Assembly (NCBI GenBank): GCA_019843655.1
Contig: JACDQD010000004.1
Coordinates: 15,128,001 to 15,192,000 of the forward strand
Direction of reading: 5' to 3'
DNA: 64,000 bases
From: Lethocerus indicus
Taxonomy: Eukaryota; Arthropoda; Insecta; Hemiptera; Belostomatidae
The notes beneath the pieces are model-generated. The model was not told where the DNA came from, did no database searches, and was given only the letters and a program-made list of their open reading frames with translations. Numbering within the stretch: position 1 is the stretch's first letter; every line of letters starts with the position of its first letter. Below are positions 53,245-62,074 of the stretch, piece after piece. The position numbers and the translations under genes were made by a program.

Positions 53245-56200
53245 TTGTTATTCTTAATATGCTTAAAATTTATTACTTTCTATTAAGTTTACATCACATT
53301 GCCATAACATAATTTTCCATTAAAATAATATATTCCTGATGTTTCAGTTTAAAATATTTTACTTTCAGTGTATTCACACAAGCAATACAATAAATAATTA
53401 ATATTTTAAATGATTAAAGTTAATAGTACAACAGAATGTTAAAAATCTGAAAATATGTCACTGAAAATTACAAAGTATGAATAGTAAAAGGAATATACAA
53501 CTCAAGACCAAATGTAAATTTTTCCTCATTATGTTTGAAGTAAATATCTTATTAAAAAGGTGCTTTTTTAACATGTAATGCCAAATATTTAGACAAGGTT
53601 ATTTGTAGTTCCATTGGAGTCCCAGTACTATTTTAAACCAGAAATACAAATATATTAATTTCTGTTAGTTATGCTTTTCCGAAATAACATACTTGTGTTG
53701 CCCACAATTGTAATACCCCTGTATAAAGTAATCAGATGTGATTTGATCACTTACCTGTTTGGTTGCGAACAGGTAAGAGGCATATTTGCTGACAGGGTCT
53801 GTTGTATGTCCTCCTGAGAGAGATCTAGCGTCTCATAATAACTTCCTCCTGAGTTGTCCTTTAACTGATTGTTTAAAAATGATGGTTTGACTTCTTGGTC
53901 CACAACATTTTGTTGCTTCAGGGATTGTTTTTGTGCTTGTGCTGCTGCTGCTGCTGCCGCTGCTGCAGCTGCTGCCGCAACTGCAGATGTTGATGTGTTG
54001 TTAGTTGATGTTGTTGAAGCCGATGTAAACATTTCATACTTCCGGTTGTCAAGTTTTTCACTGCTGCTTCCTCCAGAATTTCCTGTTGCTTCACTAGATG
54101 TATTTGATCTGTTGCTACTGCTCTGACTGTTGTTGTTAATGTTATTATTATTATTGGTGTTGTTGTTATTGTTGTTAAGGTGACTGAGGGAAACAGAATG
54201 TCTCTCTTGAGTCAATACCCTCTGTGTCACTTGACATGAATTACTGTTGTCCAGCTAGATAAAAAATAAGAATAATTAAATCAGGCAATAAGAATATAAT
54301 AACAAAAATAGTTATATAAAGTTGTTCAACATAATGATAAAACTGTAATAAACAAAATACCAATGTTTTAATAACTATTTTAAAAATAAATATATTGGTA
54401 TGAAATTATGGCCATGATAGAGAATGACATTCCTATGATAAATCAATAGGAAGTACACTCACCAAAATCAGTATGCTGTAGGACTACAATAACATAATAA
54501 TACTATTTGTCATATTTTTCAGTACTTTTTATATACATAGCAAGAAAAACAAATGATTAACAATTCCACCACTGCTGTATTACTTTAAAGTGAATTAATT
54601 AATTGTAATTTCTTTTTGGTATTTTTAACTTGACTGCGCAATTAGAGTTAGCTGTTGAGCTCCAATTGAAATTACTTTACAAAGTTTCGACTTCTACTAT
54701 TCTGGGACTTTCTGGTTATCTTTTATTATTCCATTACAGATTTATCAATAACTAGAATTGATTATAATAGGTTTATAATATACTTTCCCCATTGGCTTTA
54801 ACTTTTGTAATAACGTGTTTCCTACTTCCCAAAACAAATTGCTTTTATATAGGTTGTGGAGTCAGTAAACATTAAACGTCATTAAACATTTTCTTCATAA
54901 CAAAATCTACTTTTGTCTTTGAATTAGTACTAAATCTAAAGGTTTTAAATAAACACTAGAACACAGATGAATTATTTTTTTCATTAATACAATTGGAATT
55001 ATTGTATCAAGTCCACATGATTTATAAAGTGTATTAATTTTATAGTCTGTAGGATTGAGTTTGACTCGTCAGACCTATTAGAGAGCTACAAAAATAAACT
55101 CTTATGAAATGTGTCTGTATTATAACAACTGACTATGCTAATTACTCTTGGTATGTGTAAGCTGACTTCCATAGGCGTTGATGAGTGCTTGGACTTATCA
55201 TTTCGGTGATGCCTATGTGCGGTCAATGTAGCTGGAGGTGAACTATGCTGATTGGAATTGAGAATCAGAAGGCTACCTGACCCCTGGATCTGGGATAAGT
55301 TCAACACCAAAGGACCTGCTCCACCACCTCCACCAGCACTCTGTGAAAAAATATATCTAAGAAACTGTTTATATAAAAAACTATTTTAAAATAATATAAT
55401 AAATGAAAACATATTCAATTTAAATATAATTCACAAAACAAATATCAATAAGAAAGCACTAATATATTGAAACTGATAAAACATTAACAAGAAGACTGAA
55501 ATATGTAGAAAAGTGATGAAATTAATCATGTAGTATATGCCAAAGTTATACATCTAGTTATCAATAAATTTAGAAAGCTACTCTACTAATCAGTTATTAA
55601 CAAGATAGAATAAAAATTCACAGTACATTTAAAAGTATTGTATCCATTTGTGAGAACAGAATCCTTCTCAGAAAGGATGATAATTAATTACTGCATTAGT
55701 ACATTATTGATGCTATAATACCATCACATAATTTTAATCTTATGGCCTATTATATCGGGTATTGGACTACAATTTATTTCATTGCTCTAATTGCAATATT
55801 ATTTCTGTTCTACCTGCTGCACTGCATGGTGGTGATTGGAACTATGTACAGGCAATTGCCTCTCTTGATGATGAACAATGCTTCTTTGTGCTACTAACAT
55901 TCCAGTACCAGTGGTAGATGAGACCTATAGACAATTAAATTACTGACTAAAGATTCTAATAACAACTTACTTCATTTTTTCCATATTCCTCTCCTACAGA
56001 TTATTGAGAAGCTTATTTTATGCAGTAGTACAACACATTCTACCTGATTACTATCTGATGACGATGGATCTTGTTTAGCTGCTGTTATTCTCCTTATTGG
56101 CTGAGTACAAGTTTTTGCATCTGTACAAGTCGAGTCAGGGCAACCACACTCTAGTTGTTTACATATGGCACTGGCCCTTGCACTTCTTTGCCTTTCTAAT

Positions 56201-59200
56201 AGCTGTGACACAATTGTCTCAACTGTTTCTGCAGTCTAAACAATTTTTAATTCATTTATAGAGTCATAGGGGTGGGAATTTAAGACAATTATTATTGGTG
56301 AAATATTAATGTTTTTTTTAAGCAGTAATATTAGTAAACACATTCCAATATTATATTGTCAATTAGGTTCTAAACTATCAACTGAAAATTATATATTTTT
56401 AACAACTGTGATGTTTAATTCTAATACAGTCATTGGATATTCTGGCTGCAGCACTAATGTGAAAAACTGTAGTAGCAGTAGTAGTAGTTCAATTATTCAA
56501 AAATGACTTATTGCTGTTTGTTTTTCTTGTTTTCTATAGAGCAAGGAGATACCTTATGATCTAATAACTTATTGAATTATCAATCACTATTGATGAATAT
56601 ATAATACTAAAAATGAAATAACAAATGTCAAAAAGTAATTGATACAATAATTTTTATCAGCACAGTTTAGTAATGGATATAAGCATAAGTAATTCATTTT
56701 GACATGCATATTATATCAGATTAATTCAACACTAGTGCTAAATATGAAATGTGTTAACCATATTTTGAAAATAAACTTACAGATATTTCCAACTCATTAT
56801 TCAATTCAGGCTCCTCTTCACTGTAAACTGGAAAAAAAATAAAATATTAGAATATCAAAATCACAATGACCCAATAAAATTAATTAAAAGTTATTAAAAA
56901 AATGAATTCACAATATTTCATACAAAATTACACATTCCAAAATAATGAATTTGTTTGTAGTAAAGAAAATTAATGACTCAAAATTTGTAGATGCAATAGA
57001 ATAACACAACATTACATAATTACGTTGTTTTCACTGCAATATATAATACAAATGGTATTATTTGTAATAACTGTTTTTGTTTCTAATTGAAATAGTCATT
57101 ATAATTTGTTTTTTAATAATAAAATACCTACACATAGGTTTGAGCTGAGAAATTAATTCCTCTTTCGTCCATTGTTTCTTATCTGCGCAGAGTGCTAAAC
57201 TAGGGGATACTAATTTATTATCATCTGGATAAGGAACGTTCAAGTAATGAACCAGAACTATGTCCGGATTCTGAAAAAAATATATACATTCCATAATTAG
57301 ACTTCCTTAAGATTCCTGTGCAAATAGAAATTTGTATATTTTATAGTAGGACCTTATTATCAATTACCATTATTTTTAATTAAAACTAAGTACAAAAATT
57401 AATTATGAAATATTAGGTTATTTTTCTTCTTTTGTATAGTGCAAGGAGAAGGTTGAATGCTGATACAATAACAATAAATTTATCATACCTGGAGTAACCA
57501 ATAGCAACGCCTATGGAAAGTTGGAAGAATAGCTGAATGGACATAACATCCATATATACACTGTAAAACAACCAAAGTTTGAATAAGATACTGTTGAATA
57601 AGATAATAAATATATTATAAACACTGGGTATATTACAAATTTTAATTTTCCAAGATATTAAATAAAATAATTGTAGCTAAAGTATTAATAAAACAAAAAA
57701 TAATTTAAACACATTAGCTTGTTGATCATCCTACCTAGTAATAAACCTTGAAATAATAATCATGCCAAGAGTACAGTTGCAGTACACAAGAAATTATACA
57801 AGTGACTTTAATATTCAATAATTAATATGAAAAGAGATTATTAAAATGCATTGAAACAATAGGTAATTTTTAGCTGGTATAGTGAAAACCAACATTTCAG
57901 AAATATGGAAGTAAAAAATTGGTTGTTAAAATCAATCAAAAACTACAATTATTCTAACTACATGGGGCCATGATGAACTGACCTTCCAGTTTGTAAAATA
58001 AAACTAACTCAGAATGAGTTTGGGAAAGGCAATTAAAAAGAAAATTGCTGTAGATTGTGAGAGTTTCCTTTTAGAAGGGTTCAGCAATTCAAAACACGAT
58101 AAAAATTTAACCAATGAATGACAACTTATTACTGTTTGTACCCTAAGTTGGTTGTATAATTATTAACTTCCAGAATCTAACAAAATCAATTTCTCAGACA
58201 TACTGACAACTACCCACTATTCATGCAGTAGCTGCCCCATTGATCTTGTACAAATTTAATTAGAACAGCAAAAATTCAGCATTTTATTTACCTCAAACTG
58301 ATAATTCAATTGTTTAGCCATAAAATAAAAAACTGGTGAACCAAAATTATGTAATATTTATTGTACACATAATTGAAATCTATCCTGTCAGATATATGCT
58401 GCTTATATGTTTTCTAACATATAAATGCCTATGTACTATTTAAATGTTGAAATAATAGTACATTTTATAGGAAAAAGAAAAAAATTTAATATATTTATTA
58501 TAAATTTAATATATTTGATTGGAGTATGTAATACTCCACTATGTTTGTAATATTTGAAGAAGCAAATAGTCAAAGCAGGTGGATAAATGTTACCTCTGTT
58601 CCTTGTACTTTTAGTTTCATATGGTCTTCCCTTGTTGTTTTTCCATCTTTCCTCTTTTTCCAACAATACCCATCCCGTCTGTATCTCACTTTTTTTCTGC
58701 TATATAACAACATCGAACCACTTTTTGGCCTAAACAAAAGAGTAACAATATCAAGAAACATATTTTTTAAACTTTTTATTTACTGTACAATCAACATTAC
58801 TATGGCGGTATGATTAACCCAAATTAATAGAACAATTCATTGAAATCGATCAGAGGAGTGAACAGGAATGCAAACATGTATATTGTACTCCAAAAAATAT
58901 TCAATAACTTAGTATAGTTATTTATGAATGAGATATAATTGCTAGAAAAGAGTCATGAACAAATTTAGAAGTAATTAATATTTTTTTTTAGGGATGTCAG
59001 AGATTGATTCTCCATACTACACCATTTGAATAATACAGAAACTATTATTGCTTAAAGTAAAGTTACATTTTTTTATGCCAAGTGTAATAAACAAGTATTG
59101 TAAACAAAATAACTTAAAAACTGGTCTCGAAAGTGAGGAATCTAACATTGAAACTTTATGACCAGCCTGTAAGGTAATGAAGGGAAATTATGAAGGTGAA

Positions 59201-62071
59201 GAACGACAAAACCGATAATTACGTCATTAATTAAGCTGCCGAAAGAATGAAAGAAGTCATATTTAAGGCGAAAAAAGAAGTATTAAAATCACCGATAAAT
59301 TCCATAGCGATGTAATAATAATGTTCAAGATAGTTGCAGAGACTGGAGGAATGTATTTTTTATGTTTTTATTATACCGTGAAATGAAATGGAAACGGAGC
59401 CAAACTGGGCTACTAGTGAATAACTAAATAATTATGACGGAAAAAATCAAGTTACACCGGATGGAGGGGGGAATTCCTAATAATACAGTCACCGACTGGT
59501 AGTAGAAAAGGGAGCGAAAACGGGTTGGTGGCTTTACAATAGCTCAAAAACTCAGGTTAGGAAAAACCGGATTTATGGTCATTACTATACACACCAGACT
59601 CCTTTTACTTTCATAATACTTTTTATTAGAATTAACACCGGCAGCAGGTAGTAAGGAAAGGGGTCGCGAGGAGCCGGGGGACAGGTCTTCTGATGAAAAA
59701 TTCATGACGGAATTGAAGAAAGAAAGGGAAGCGGAAGGGAAAATTTCGTTATTTCTAAATTAGAGGGGCGAGGGGAAGATCATTAATACGGGTTCTTAAA
59801 AGGGCGAGAAATAGGAAAGGGGTATTTCTCTAGTTCTCCCCTTCTGGAATTATCCTAGTAATATAAACTCCTGAAGACGGCAACGCTCCCATACAACTTC
59901 AACTAATTGTGAAAAGTTTATAATAGTGGGGGCAATAATTTAACAAAGAAATTTATGTAATAAAATTAAGTGATAAAGCAAGTACTATACTGAGTGACTA
60001 TACTGAGAGAAGGCATATAGGCTTTAATTTGTTATACGGCTTTTATGTACGTGGACAGGCAAATTTCATTAGCAATTAGACTAAGTCTCATAACTTTTTA
60101 CCTAGAGGTTCAATAAGTGAACGATAATTATTGAATTTGTAATCCAAAATTCCAACGGAATTTTGAAATTAAAAAAAACCGCCTGAGTTGTAACAAAACG
60201 CGGAGTAGTGGTGAGTGTCTAAAATTTATCGGCGGAGATTGGCAACAATGCGAGCTATTTTCTGCTCGTTATTAAGGGGAGGGAGAGGAGGAGGCAGTGC
60301 GATATTTGAATAACAATGGGTAGAAGCGCAGTATATATTTTAAAAATTGTAGTCTTGTAGCCCACCTCAACGCGCTCTTTCAGCCATCGATGGGCCGCTA
60401 TTTTGGTAATTTCTACAAACATTTATGCCTTGTTGATAACGAGGTGTATTAACGCAAAAATCCAGACGAATTAAATGACTGCTAGCGATTAATAATACCA
60501 CCTATTATACCACTTTCGGAAATAAACATAAAGTATAGCTCATTTTCATAAAATAAATTCTTTCAAATAGCGTTAGAAGAATGCTGAATACCAAGAGACA
60601 ACACTAAATTTGAATGCACACAATTATTAAGACGACTTAAATTCTATACATGTAAGCACAGACTAGTGAAAAGATGATTGTGAAAAGATGATAACCCCAT
60701 TGTATAATTCTTTACTTGGCATTCATAGCCTTGAGCATAGGCCAAGCATTTTAAGACGAAGTAACCCTAAAAATCAAAAGCAAAAAATACAGCGCACGAA
60801 TCAAATACATTATCAAAAATGAGTTAAACATTCCTGAGGAATGTTAAACACTTATTAAGTGTGTATTTCTTATCACTACCAGAATCCTCACTTTGCCTTC
60901 ATCTAGAGCGCAGGGCATGATTATCAGGGCAATATGAGGTAAGGAAGGGAACAGGAGGAACTGCAATATTTACAACTTAAAATACAAATTTTCCATTTTC
61001 CTGTTAGATGGCTACGTTAGAACAAACACACGAGAAATTTCAACTAAATCGATATTCTGATCTTACTTTATAGCTGCCTACATAGATACTTGTAATTTTT
61101 GTACCGTACAAGTAGGAAGGGAAATTTCTGTGTCAGATACTGTGCTGTAGAATTCGACTACAATTCATGAATTGCACTGACTTGGAGCGCATGGGCCTCC
61201 TCGATCTTAAAAACATTAAACTGTACCCAAACATTAAAAAGAACTCGACACAAATTTATTTTTATCTGTTACCGAATTATATTTATGCCTAAGATTCATT
61301 TTTCAAAGGATGCAAGCATCGAATTTCAGTTTCTTTACTCAAATGATTGATATGTCATCTTTATAAACACTCCAATCAGAAGTGTATTTTTTTTTAAATT
61401 AATATTTTTTCTTCTGTTTAATGTTCAAGTTGAATTCTAAGATAGTGGAGCACCAGGTTGCTTGCCTGGCTGCCACAATCAATATATCCAGATACGTGAC
61501 CCTCATATCACACAACCTAACTCACTCCATCTTTCTACCGCTCATCCCCCTCTCACTCCCCCTGAAACAACCACGGAGATCTCTTTCTTCTCCACGACTA
61601 TGAAACGGTGGACCGCTGATTTCTCAGTATCACTAAACAACAGTGATCGACACAGTGTTTTTCAAACTGGTCTACACAACTAACATTTGGTCACACATTT
61701 TTCAAGATTTGATTCATTTCAATAGTTGTTTTCATAAAAGTTAAACAGTGCTCTATATTTATGAGCTTATTCTGCAAGCAACACCATTACAAATAATTAA
61801 TACGGACATTAATACTCCTAATTCTTTTCTAATGTTCTAGGGACATTGGGAGGTACAACTGTGCCCCCAATCACAATGAAGTTTTTTTCGGTCAATACAT
61901 ATATTGGTAATTCAAATAATATACAAAATCCTGAACTTCCAATACCCGTTAAAAAGAAGGAAGTGTATAATGAAAAGCGTATCGGAACTAAAACACGACT
62001 TACCGAATTTTAACTTCTTTGGACTGCCAGTCCATGTGACGTTCAAAACAAATGAGGATGGCTGCGATTTC
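42548..62071 (-). CDS. Camta: Camta: calmodulin-binding transcription activator (28 visible coding exons, 5' end missing)
   Basis: CAMTA proteins are nuclear, calcium/calmodulin-responsive transcription factors; the Drosophila orthologue is known for a role in shutting off the photoresponse. Twenty-eight exons join with matching phases into 1,405 residues plus a TAG stop. Visible order: CG-1 DNA-binding domain (residues 1 to about 110, lacking its first residues), cysteine-rich linker, Asn- and Ala-rich low-complexity region, acidic segment, TIG/IPT domain (about 604-690), ankyrin repeats (about 775-885), Ser-rich linker with a [10 protein letters not shown] motif, and three to five IQ motifs (about 1265-1380). 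CG-1 exons carry the near-invariant [20 protein letters not shown]. The start codon is not in the recognised exons. Introns run from about 100 nt to 3.3 kb; two use GC donors. The body is CpG-poor except around 46 kb and above 59 kb. Identity is very secure; individual borders were read by eye. Confidence 0.96.
43365..43422. repeat. (AT)n with ATGCAT inverted flanks, Camta intron
   Basis: TGTATGCATA precedes and TACATGCATA follows about 22 AT units, again forming a palindrome. It lies in the last Camta intron. Confidence 0.92.
43554..43604. repeat. (TA)n microsatellite, Camta last intron
   Basis: About 25 TA units, only 140 nt from the preceding AT array and about 95 nt from exon 27. Confidence 0.94.
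43698..43772 (-). CDS. Camta: Camta exon 27
   Basis: A 75-nt exon encoding [20 protein letters not shown] and QSKN plus two bases, a basic helix with an IQ-like core. Donor gtgagt. Read-through would meet TGA immediately, giving a C-terminus only slightly shorter. Confidence 0.9.
   Translation of the reverse strand, partial: EDILTEKATPGSTKNTTIHEAIKK
44077..44231 (-). CDS. Camta: Camta exon 26 (IQ motif 3, degenerate IQ 4)
   Basis: Starts [20 protein letters not shown] after acceptor tttag; [13 protein letters not shown] is the third IQ motif. The next helix, [10 protein letters not shown], has Leu before Gln and lacks the terminal basic residues, so it may bind calmodulin weakly. Donor CAA|gttagt. 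Confidence 0.95.
44450..44592 (-). CDS. Camta: Camta exon 25 (IQ motifs 1-2)
   Basis: Encodes [20 protein letters not shown], then [20 protein letters not shown] and NYYRRYKQ. Two IQ motifs are visible, [12 protein letters not shown] and [11 protein letters not shown], the calmodulin-binding helices that give the family its name. Confidence 0.97.
44822..45003 (-). CDS. Camta: Camta exon 24 (followed by a second GC-AG intron)
   Basis: Pro/Ser-rich, ending with [20 protein letters not shown] and NLTLS, a conserved block before the IQ motifs. The donor is CAG|gcatgt. It makes the conserved Asp of [13 protein letters not shown] with exon 25; the next GT would give a stop. Confidence 0.9.
45255..45406 (-). 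CDS. Camta: Camta exon 23 (acidic/Ser-rich)
   Basis: Starts [20 protein letters not shown], then a Ser run, ending FNFDHSY plus two bases. Acceptor gtttag, donor gtaatt. Acidic character suits a transactivation segment; assigned by phase and position. Confidence 0.9.
45684..45751 (-). CDS. Camta: Camta exon 22
   Basis: A 68-nt exon encoding [20 protein letters not shown] then IK, a conserved amphipathic segment of CAMTAs. Acceptor ttgtgcag, donor gtgaat. It is also the likely joining point for the alternative exon at 46.1-46.35 kb. Confidence 0.95.
46137..46350 (-). CDS. Candidate alternative first exon of Camta (short isoform)
   Basis: Within the intron between Camta exons 21 and 22, an open frame begins with ATG at 46,350 and includes [20 protein letters not shown] and [18 protein letters not shown] weak donor (TACA|gtcttt) at 46,136 gives phase 1, which joins in frame to exon 22 ([12 protein letters not shown]). 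The segment sits in a CpG-containing island with CCAAT boxes about 250 nt upstream. If used, it would make an isoform lacking CG-1, TIG and ankyrin parts. It is inference only; the frame could also be chance. Confidence 0.35.
46150..46720. promoter_or_regulatory. CpG-containing island with palindromic CCAAT pair inside Camta
   Basis: CpG dinucleotides are frequent here (for example around 46,190-46,330 and 46,555-46,690) though scarce for more than 10 kb on either side. A CCAATC-AACG-GATTGG palindrome lies at 46,601-46,616; paired CCAAT boxes are NF-Y-type promoter elements. No TATA box is obvious. Best read as an unmethylated internal promoter; an inserted element is the alternative. Confidence 0.45.
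47107..47149. repeat. (AT)n microsatellite just downstream of Camta exon 21
   Basis: About 21 AT units about 50 nt inside the intron following the Gln-rich exon. Confidence 0.94.
47198..47311 (-). CDS. Camta: Camta exon 21 (Gln-rich)
   Basis: Completes a Cys codon and reads [20 protein letters not shown], ending in a polyglutamine stretch encoded by mixed CAA and CAG. Acceptor gaaacag, donor gtacgt. An (AT)n array starts about 50 nt into the next intron. Confidence 0.87.
48994..49166 (-). CDS. Camta: Camta exon 20
   Basis: Reads [20 protein letters not shown] and ends [15 protein letters not shown] plus one base. Acceptor atatag, donor CTCT|gtgagt. A serine- and proline-rich linker, phase-compatible with both neighbours. 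Confidence 0.9.
49581..49749 (-). CDS. Camta: Camta exon 19 ([10 protein letters not shown] motif)
   Basis: Encodes [20 protein letters not shown], a short motif conserved between ankyrin and IQ regions of animal CAMTAs, then a Ser/Arg-rich stretch ending PKLS plus two bases. Acceptor taatag, donor gtaaac. RPSVDS resembles a basophilic kinase site. Confidence 0.93.
49870..49973 (-). CDS. Camta: Camta exon 18
   Basis: Completes an Arg codon and reads [20 protein letters not shown], ending SSPSPSSGS plus one base. Acceptor gttatag, donor gtatta. A linker exon placed by phase and position. Confidence 0.87.
50149..50257 (-). CDS. Camta: Camta exon 17 (followed by a GC-AG intron)
   Basis: Encodes [20 protein letters not shown] and ends RPITIT plus two bases. 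The donor is AG|gcaagt, the strongest form of a GC donor. The only nearby GT donor leads to an immediate stop in exon 18, so the GC-AG intron is required to keep the frame. Confidence 0.88.
50322..50359. repeat. (TA)n microsatellite between Camta exons 16 and 17
   Basis: About 19 TA units in a 187-nt intron, occupying one fifth of it. Confidence 0.94.
50445..50649 (-). CDS. Camta: Camta exon 16 (ankyrin repeat)
   Basis: Starts [20 protein letters not shown] and continues to [16 protein letters not shown], the last ankyrin repeat. The ATG here is an internal Met. Donor gtatgt, phase 1. Confidence 0.95.
50874..50976 (-). CDS. Camta: Camta exon 15 (ankyrin repeat)
   Basis: A 103-nt exon encoding [20 protein letters not shown] and ending [10 protein letters not shown], an ankyrin repeat conserved in CAMTAs. 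Acceptor caaaag, donor gtgagt. Confidence 0.95.
51405..51586 (-). CDS. Camta: Camta exon 14 (first ankyrin repeat)
   Basis: Reads [20 protein letters not shown] and later [16 protein letters not shown], with the TLLHLAA signature that opens the CAMTA ankyrin repeats. Acceptor atttag, donor AAG|gttaat. Confidence 0.95.
51865..52106 (-). CDS. Camta: Camta exon 13 (end of TIG and linker)
   Basis: Completes an Ala codon and reads [20 protein letters not shown] then AMFEYKK, the final TIG strands, followed by a helical linker ([20 protein letters not shown]). Acceptor tttacag, donor gtaaga, phase 0. Confidence 0.96.
52216..52342 (-). CDS. Camta: Camta exon 12 (TIG domain)
   Basis: Starts [20 protein letters not shown] after acceptor gtgacag and ends VLRCYCP plus one base; donor gtctgt. 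This is the conserved core of the CAMTA TIG immunoglobulin-like fold. Confidence 0.97.
52575..52726 (-). CDS. Camta: Camta exon 11 (start of TIG domain)
   Basis: Encodes [20 protein letters not shown] and ends [14 protein letters not shown], the start of the CAMTA TIG/IPT domain. Acceptor cttgtag, donor GAG|gtctgg, phase 0. Confidence 0.94.
52836..53071 (-). CDS. Camta: Camta exon 10 (acidic segment before TIG)
   Basis: Encodes a Gly-rich stretch, then [20 protein letters not shown] and [14 protein letters not shown], an acidic and hydrophobic segment of activation-domain type just before the TIG domain. Acceptor tttgtag, donor gtaagt, phases match both neighbours. Confidence 0.9.
53191..53240. 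repeat. (TA)n microsatellite between Camta exons 9 and 10
   Basis: About 25 TA units, 120 nt upstream (in gene direction) of the exon 10 acceptor. Confidence 0.94.
53755..54254 (-). CDS. Camta: Camta exon 9 (large Asn- and Ala-rich exon)
   Basis: A 500-nt exon, the largest in the gene, acceptor atctag, donor gtaagt. It begins [20 protein letters not shown], then has an Asn-rich run of about 20 residues, a Ser-rich block, a run of 14 alanines and a Gln/Lys stretch, ending TCSQPN plus two bases. It lies between CG-1 and TIG, where low-complexity segments vary between species. The Ala run is encoded by mixed GCN codons. Confidence 0.9.
55146..55340 (-). CDS. Camta: Camta exon 8 (Gly/Ser-rich linker)
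   Basis: Starts [20 protein letters not shown] after acceptor ttcacag and ends SLHIPR. The donor is the weak AGA|gtaatt, chosen because it is phase 0 as exon 9 requires and lies before an in-frame stop. The 3' border is less certain than the others. Confidence 0.78.
55814..55924 (-). CDS. Camta: Camta exon 7 (His/Gln-rich linker)
   Basis: A 37-codon phase-0 exon between acceptor ctatag and donor gtagaa. It encodes a Ser/Thr-, His- and Gln-rich linker containing [10 protein letters not shown]. Assigned by position and phase rather than by a conserved motif. Confidence 0.85.
56044..56235 (-). CDS. Camta: Camta exon 6 (Cys-rich linker)
   Basis: A 192-nt phase-0 exon. It encodes [20 protein letters not shown] then a segment with several cysteines ([18 protein letters not shown]), as after CG-1 in other animal CAMTAs. 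Acceptor gtttag, donor gtagaa. Confidence 0.93.
56781..56827 (-). CDS. Camta: Camta exon 5 ([14 protein letters not shown] microexon)
   Basis: A 47-nt exon encoding [15 protein letters not shown] between acceptor tttccag and donor gtaagt. It matches the acidic block that follows CG-1 in insect and vertebrate CAMTAs. Confidence 0.92.
57132..57270 (-). CDS. Camta: Camta exon 4 (end of CG-1 domain)
   Basis: Begins [20 protein letters not shown] and ends QLKPM plus one base. Two donors lie close together; gtaggt at 57131 is chosen because only it keeps exon 5 open (giving [12 protein letters not shown]), while the gtattt four bases further on causes a stop. Confidence 0.94.
57489..57560 (-). CDS. 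Camta: Camta exon 3 (CG-1, [21 protein letters not shown])
   Basis: A 72-nt phase-0 exon between acceptor ttttacag and donor gtatga. It encodes [20 protein letters not shown] and ends LLQ, the conserved CG-1 stretch just before [11 protein letters not shown]. Confidence 0.96.
58594..58729 (-). CDS. Camta: Camta exon 2 (CG-1 core)
   Basis: Completes the split Arg codon and encodes 45 residues including [20 protein letters not shown] and [15 protein letters not shown], the most conserved block of CG-1. Acceptor gtttag, donor gtaaca. The 3.3-kb intron before it is the longest recognised in the gene. Confidence 0.97.
59000..62000. other. Camta intron between first visible exon and exon 2, CpG-normal part
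   Basis: No coding exon seen. CpG frequency returns to normal at about 59 kb, so the methylation-like domain starts inside this intron. Confidence 0.5.
62004..62071 (-). CDS. Camta: Camta exon 1 of those visible (CG-1 domain, part)
   Basis: After acceptor gtttcag it reads [20 protein letters not shown] then KI plus two bases of an Arg codon, followed by donor gtaagt. This matches the CG-1 segment after RWNTNE in animal CAMTAs. The preceding CG-1 residues are not visible between this exon and the window end. It lies in CpG-normal DNA, unlike the later exons. Confidence 0.9.
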
Positions 62072-62074
62072 CTG

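Larger units (their letters stand above)
28350..58950. other. CpG-depleted domain (probable germline-methylated gene body)
   Basis: By eye CpG is rare from about 28.35 to 58.95 kb: only about a dozen in 28.4-31.8 kb. It is common on both sides. The domain covers all Camta exons but the first visible one, and extends 14 kb past its stop codon. Two short islands (31.8-32.35 and 46.15-46.7 kb) interrupt it. CpG loss by deamination of methylcytosine is the established explanation for such gene-body domains in insects. Confidence 0.65.

Noticed and set aside
53869..54126. Plus-strand open frame with a poly-Ala run
   Set aside because: Antisense shadow of Camta exon 9, which has conserved context and splice sites.
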